From positions 25,417,030-25,481,029 of the forward strand of contig OZ035962.1 of NCBI GenBank assembly GCA_964034945.1: a DNA stretch of 64,000 nucleotides, read 5' to 3'. Below, one piece after another: positions 58,943 to 64,000 of the stretch. Under the pieces are notes generated by a model that saw only the letters and a list, made by a program, of their open reading frames with translations, had not been told where the DNA came from and made no database searches. The stretch's first letter is position 1. Each line of letters begins with the position of its first letter. The position numbers were made by a program, and so were the translations under genes. Origin of the DNA: Chrysopilus asiliformis (lineage: Eukaryota; Arthropoda; Insecta; Diptera; Rhagionidae).

Positions 58943-59373
58943 CCAGGAAGACCGAGCCATGCTCGTAGACCTCAAAATTCTACTTTTGCTGATCACATTA
59001 TCTTTACAGAGCTTTTCCAGAGTTTTTAAATTCCCGACCTAGAAAGCTAGAACTAAAACTAACGCGCGATAACAAAATTTCATAGAAATCGGTTGAGTGG
59101 TTATTGAGTAATCGCTGTCACCGATTTTTGAAACATTGTTTTGAGACACCAGGCGAGGGGTATCGAGGGGAGGGAAAAGTCAGGTTTGTAGTAGAGAAAT
59201 CGAAAGCCCTTAGCCCCCTTAGTAATACTGTAAACTTTCATTAAGATCGGACCAGAGAGATCGATTCCTTGTCCCCGAAAATTCCTAACCGCCAAGTTTC
59301 GTGAAAATCGTTAGGCGGGTTTTCGAGATCGTTTTTGCAGGCAGACAGACATTCCTCGTATTATATTATAGGA
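58943..59373 (-). mobile_element. Non-autonomous Helitron, family D, complete copy
   Basis: On minus it starts TCCTATAATATAATACGAGG after an A and ends with hairpin CGAGC-atg-GCTCG and CTGG-T. It carries one unit of the 121-bp block that is doubled in 21329-21961. Confidence 0.8.
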
Positions 59374-61205
59374 TATCTAATACTAATATAAAGGAAATGG
59401 TGGCCAAATTCAGTATTCTCTCAGCAGCTACAAGACTAGAAATTGAAAATGCCGAAAATTATTGACAAATTAAAATTAATTAAAATGTGATGTGGGAAAA
59501 AAATCACCCAAAAGAAATGTTTGTCGTTGCAACAGAATTTCAAAATTTCTCAAAATCTCCGTATTTGACGTTTGCATAATTTTACGAGGTTGTTTACACC
59601 CCAAAATTGTCGCGTAAATTTACGAGGGTCACGTAAAAGGCTTCCCATCTAAATTTTGACAGTTCATTTATGAGGTGGTAAACTTACACAATTTACGAGG
59701 CATTTCCGAGATTTCATGAATCCCCCTTTATGAAGATATATTTTTGAGAAACTTTTCCACATTTTTAGTAGTCTTACAGTCATGACTTTCAAAATTTTTG
59801 ATATTTTTTGGGATTTGCCACAAATGGAAAATTCAAATGGAAAAAATTGTACCAAAATATATTATTATGGTGTAGAAAGCGAAATTAAAAAAAAAAAAAT
59901 TGACTTGAGAGGTTTTATATTAATTTATTTTTAATATTTGGCTTGTAATTTAAAAAGTTTAAATATAGGTTTAAAGAAAATTTTTGAATCCAGAACATTA
60001 TCTGTCAATTTTCAATTTCGTCAAAATCTATCAATTTCGTCAAAAATGTGTTTGCTTGGAGGTGAAAAGCTGTATTTGTTTGAGAAATTCGCAAGGTTTC
60101 TTATAATTGCTAGTGGAACTTTTCTTGAAGCCTCTGAACCAGACGCAATTTTCCCAGCGAAATTTTATTGGAATTTTAAGACATGTAAAATAAAATATTA
60201 ATAGCAAATAAGAATTAGTTATGTTTGAAAATTAAATAAAAACTGTTACCAAAACCATTAAAGTGCTTTTTAAACGCCCTCAAAAGCATTTGAGAGGTCT
60301 TTAAAATTTTACTGCGATCCCGGTAAACTTTACGCGGATTCACAGCAAAAATTACTGATATTCCAGTTCGTTCCAGTTTTTTAGTATGATATTATTTTTG
60401 GCGTTACCCTCAAATATTTACTTGAGGGAAATGTGAAATTTATTTACAGGAATATAACAATAAAACTTACTGTTAAATTTACAAATTTCGTCAGAATTTT
60501 CCACAACACCTAAATATTAAAATACATGAAATACATTTGCTTACAAAATTCGTTTAACAATAGTTCCCGCTGTCGGTTTCTGAAAATCTCTAACCAAAAA
60601 AAAACACTAGAAATGAACTTAAGAAAAATCCTGGAAAATTACTTTATAGCCTTATTTTATACATGCATGTGTGGTATGCGTACAACAGACGAATTTCTAT
60701 GAATTACAGCAGTTTAGTTTGACGGATCCAATTTTTCAACCTTGATGATGGTGGGCTCTTTCATTCTTAGGGAAAAGATTCATAATTATTCATAAGTTTC
60801 CCAAGTGCTTCTGACAAGGACATTAATTTAATTCCAAGATGTAGGAAATTATTAGGTGGCTCAACATCAAATTCCTTGGTAAAATGGCAACGAAACAAAA
60901 TTTCCATTATTTCATCAGAAGTTGGCGAATCAGAAAGAACCTCAGATGAATACAAAATATTTCGATTTTGAATTTTTCCTCTATTTTACCAGAATGTCAC
61001 CGAACAAAGATTTTTTTAAGCCATCAAATGTTTTTGGTCCTTGAGACAATTTTTTATTATATACTATTACATACTTCAGTTAATTTTTTTCGAATTTTAA
61101 GAAAAAAATTCGAATTTTATTCCAGCAAACTTTTACCTTATTTATTTGCTATACTAATTAAAACTTTCATCATTAATGACTCTTTTCAATTTTATTTTCT
61201 TTCAG
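59374..61205. other. AT-rich DNA, probably intron of the right-hand gene
   Basis: No supported exon. tttacgagg recurs between 59585 and 59710. A branch-point-like attaatgac lies about 30 bases before the acceptor at 61205. Confidence 0.4.
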
Positions 61206-61344
61206 ATTATGATTCAGAAAGTACGGATTTCACAACTGAAACTAAATTCAAGCCAACCAGTGCAAAAATCACTTTAGGACGAAAAACCTCTCAAGTGTGG
61301 GAAAATTCGACAGCACAAGTTCATCAGGAGACTCATCGAAAAAA
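61206..61344 (+). CDS. Internal exon of a Ser/Lys-rich protein gene
   Basis: Acceptor ttttattttctttcag (ends 61205) is strong and donor GTAAGA starts at 61345. Only phase 1 is open; the other two frames close. It encodes DYDSESTDFTTETKFK through HQETHRK (46 residues), with one N-glycosylation sequon (NST) and no cysteine. It leaves in phase 2 and the next exon (62869) enters in phase 2, so the join is in frame and adds a Lys. The phase-1 start agrees with the candidate exons at 11520 and 44167 to the left. The part of the gene before this exon is not established. Confidence 0.7.
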
Positions 61345-62868
61345 GTAAGAAAAACTCATAAAATTTTCATTTACTACCCGTCGAAATTATTCCACTTCCA
61401 AACTATAGTTTGGGAGCAGTGAAAAGAAATTAATCCACTTGAATTTTACGGAAGTCACTAAAATTTGAAATTTTCATCCTTTGAAAATTATATGATTTCA
61501 GTATGTGTGCAAGATTACTTAGTTATGTCCATTGATTAAACCGTAAAGTGCATTCCAGAGGAGCGTTAGTAATTACAAAGTGCATGCCCCAAAGCACAAA
61601 GCTTTATGGTAAAATATATTTCAAAAGCTATGTAAATTTATTTCAAAGAAAATATGCCAGTTGCTTCTTAAATTCATCATTCTAACAAAATTATATTCAT
61701 TTTAAAAAGTAAAAAAATATGCACAATATTTTTGCTTTTCATAAAAGTAGTCATGCTAATTGAGTTTTCATAAATAGGGTGACATTTAGCTTAGCTTCAA
61801 AAAAATCCAACAAGTTTGAAATGTTCAGCATTTTTGGCAAACATGCTGCACCGTCTGTGGGTTCTAATTATACACTGAGAGAAATGGAGCTATTTTAGCT
61901 AGTACCGACTAAGATGAATGTTTAACTATAGATGGACAAATTTCTTACGGTGTAACTGTAAAGTGTCAAAATCCAGCAGATTTTTTTTTGAAAACTGGGA
62001 TAATATAAAATTCCCGGACGAAATCAGTATTTCTCCAGGAAAAAATTTACTGTATTCTCAGTAAAATTTACTGTGTTTCAGTCAATTCTACCGTCGATCA
62101 GTAAATTCTACTGGGAAAACAGTAAAAAAGTATATTTACTGTTTTCTCCAGTGTAATCCCAGTAAAACTTTCGCTTAAAAACATACCGGGAAAATGACAT
62201 TTGCTTTCGAGTGCAGAATTGTGTGGTAAAATCGATTCTTCTTTTATACTCATTTACATGAAAAATGACCTTTTTCTGGAGGGAATAAAACAATTTAAAT
62301 CGAATTTTGTTTGAGATTTTTTCACTTTTATAAATAAAAGGAGGTATTTTTTTGTCAGTTCTCGGAAAAGGTTAAATTTTCGTTACAAAAACAATTTTTA
62401 ATAACATTTCATAAGTAACTTTTAACTTTTTCCGACTCAATTTCTCTTGCCAAAAAATTAATTTGAAGATGACATATAATTGCAAACTCGTGTTCAAAGG
62501 AAATTTCATAACCTTTTGACGAAAAAAATGTGCTTGTCATATTCACCTGTTTTCCTGAGAGTTTTTAGTAACACAAAAAAACTTTTTTAAATTCACTTTT
62601 CTTTCTGAGAAAATGCTTCTGTCGTCATTCGGTTTTTTTTTCTTTCTTTGAATATTTTGTGCCAGTATACGATGGACTTTAACAATAACTTTTTGTTTAA
62701 ATCGTTTTTGTGGGTATTTTTTCCAAGATATTTAATTTTTATTATTTTCTTCAACAATTTTCATTATGTTAAAAGATTTTTTTCCTTTATATTTAGAATG
62801 CAAAAAACGTCTAACACTTCGCTACTTTTTCAACAATTTTAAACATTTAAAATTCCTTCCATTTCCAG
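61345..62868 (+). other. Intron, with a CAGTAAA/TTTACTG cluster
   Basis: GTAAGA...TTTCCAG intron of 1524 bases between two well-matched exons. At 62045-62170 the word cagtaaa or its complement occurs about eight times. A tacactgagagaaat MITE-like end is at 61872. Confidence 0.6.
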
Positions 62869-63560
62869 AAACTTGAAGAAAAAATCAAAAGGAGGTCAAC
62901 ATATCGCCCGCTCAGCAGATTCCGCAGAATCAACACAAAATAATGGCAGGAAAAGGACGAAAAGTCGTCGAAGATTTCGAAAGCCATCACAGGACCAAAA
63001 CTCAGCAATAACATCGATAACAGCATCTGCAACAATTATCGAAAACCCAGACACAGCGGTTGAGGACTCCAACTCAGCTGAATCTCGGAAAACTCCAAAG
63101 CGGAAAAACCGAAACCGAAAATTCCGTAAATATAGTCGGGTTGAAGATTCAAGTGTCTCGTCGTTTGCGGTAAACTTGAATGAAGGGGACGTTGCTGTCG
63201 ATCAGCCCTCAAGTTCAACCTCCTCGGAAAGTTTCGAGACGAATTCAGTCGGTCGAGAAAATTCTCCAAATCGTGTGAATGGGAAAACTACCACGAGTTT
63301 AGACGGCGGGGAGAGTGGAAATGCCGAAGGTGGTGCTGGAATGCAAATGAGACGGAAAACAAAGAACCCCCGACGGAGTGGAAATGGAAAGCGTCGTAAT
63401 GGCGAACAAAATCGTTCAAAGCAAAAACAACGTAAAATGCGGTTAGAGGCAAGGGAGCAGAAACGGAAATTATTACAAGCAAAACGTGAAATGAGGGAAA
63501 AGCGAAAATTGGAAAAGTTGCAGCGCAAGAAATTGAAACACCAGCAAAATTCAGACGGTG
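62869..63560 (+). CDS. Large exon: disordered, strongly basic protein region
   Basis: Acceptor cttccatttccag (ends 62868), consensus donor GTAAGTAT (63561). It enters in phase 2 and leaves in phase 1. It encodes about 230 residues with no Cys or Trp. Basic blocks lie at 3-7 and 27-38 (GRKRTKSRRRFRK), 73-90 (RKTPKRKNRNRKFRK) and 161-225; the last, from 182, is a continuous K/R/E/Q stretch likely to form a charged helix (QKQRKMRLEAREQKRK). Between them are Ser/Asn/Glu-rich acidic linkers (QPSSSTSSESFE). The basic blocks could be nuclear or nucleolar signals, RNA binding, or heparin binding with furin-type sites if the protein is secreted. I do not recognise the family. Splicing to 61206-61344 is the best-supported join in the window. 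Confidence 0.75.
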
Positions 63561-63940
63561 GTAAGTATTAATAAGAATATAAGAATTCCTTAATGGGGTT
63601 TTCACTTTTCATTAAAAATGGCGAATAACCGAAAAAAAATTATGAAAAATACTCGTTCAAGATTAAAATGCCAACTCGACGAGATCTTTTCAGTTCAAGC
63701 AAAATTTCAAGAAAAGGCTATAAGCAAACTTCAACTATAAGAATCAGTTTTACTTGTGCTAGGGTAAAGAACTCTTAAGTACCTTTAAGGACGTTCTTTT
63801 AATCTTGAGAGAGAAAGGGAAATTTCAGCTTTCATTTGATAGTAGTACACTTGAATTGCATGCGTATTTTTAATCATATGTTGATACTGGCATGTGATAA
63901 AAAAAAACTTAGAATGGAAAATCTTAAGGAATCTTTCCAG
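63561..63940 (+). other. Probable intron
   Basis: GTAAGTAT...ATCTTTCCAG, 380 bases, no open frame. If retained, the protein would end three codons later (GGKY). Confidence 0.45.
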
Positions 63941-63960
63941 ATGAATCTCATTATTTTTAA
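63941..63960 (+). CDS. Possible terminal exon, six residues
   Basis: After the acceptor atctttccag, phase 1 gives DESHYF and TAA. The phase matches the preceding donor. The exon is so short that a true next exon beyond the window is an equal alternative. Confidence 0.3.
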
Positions 63961-64000
63961 TTTATTCGTTAATTTATTCCTTTTGCTGAATCAGCATTTC

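Noticed and set aside
61861..61990. Possible complete MITE starting tacactgagagaaat
   Set aside because: No matching right end was found.

Overview
This is a gene-poor, strongly AT-rich stretch of an insect genome, most probably a dipteran. There are no operons, ribosome-binding sites, tRNA or rRNA genes. Coding sequence appears as short open blocks bounded by good GT/AG splice signals. The rest is packed with small non-autonomous DNA transposons: Helitron and DINE-1/Helentron-like copies with a GTCY microsatellite, and TIR MITEs of PIF/Harbinger, pogo/Tc1, piggyBac-like and hAT-like type. The dipteran guess rests on the DINE-1-like elements, a TATA plus TCAGTT core promoter, and long introns filled with such copies; no species marker is present.

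Two pieces of real gene are well supported. (1) At 6812-7531 (+) an intronless 239-residue ORF encodes a secreted or cell-surface protein with a signal peptide, seven mature cysteines, five N-glycosylation sequons and a C-terminal membrane segment. It has its own TATA box, initiator and AATAAA signal and is distantly lipocalin-like at best. (2) At the right edge, two + strand exons (61206-61344 and 62869-63560) join in matching phase into a Cys-free, Ser- and Lys/Arg-rich protein. A possible last exon follows at 63941-63960.

Three weaker + strand exon candidates lie far upstream: 11520-11609, 44167-44208 and 50583-50899. Each is entered in phase 1, and the first two also leave in phase 1, so they could belong to the same transcription unit, with 45766-45981 and 50583-50899 as possible alternative 3' ends. 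If so, most of the window is intron. This is a hypothesis that transcript data must settle.

Layout: 0-6.3 kb repeats and one Helitron; 6.3-8.2 kb the membrane protein gene and its flanks; 9.1-10.2 kb a pile of nested MITEs; 11.5-13.4 kb an exon candidate followed by nested elements; 14-31 kb mixed repeats, a polypyrimidine array, two families with mapped ends and a perfect palindrome; 31-38 kb mostly unassigned; 38.2-39.1 kb a GC-rich pair of inverted-repeat elements; 41-50 kb repeats and the micro-exon; 50.6-57 kb coding-like islands and more elements; 58-59.4 kb second copies of two families seen earlier; 61.2-64 kb the multi-exon gene.
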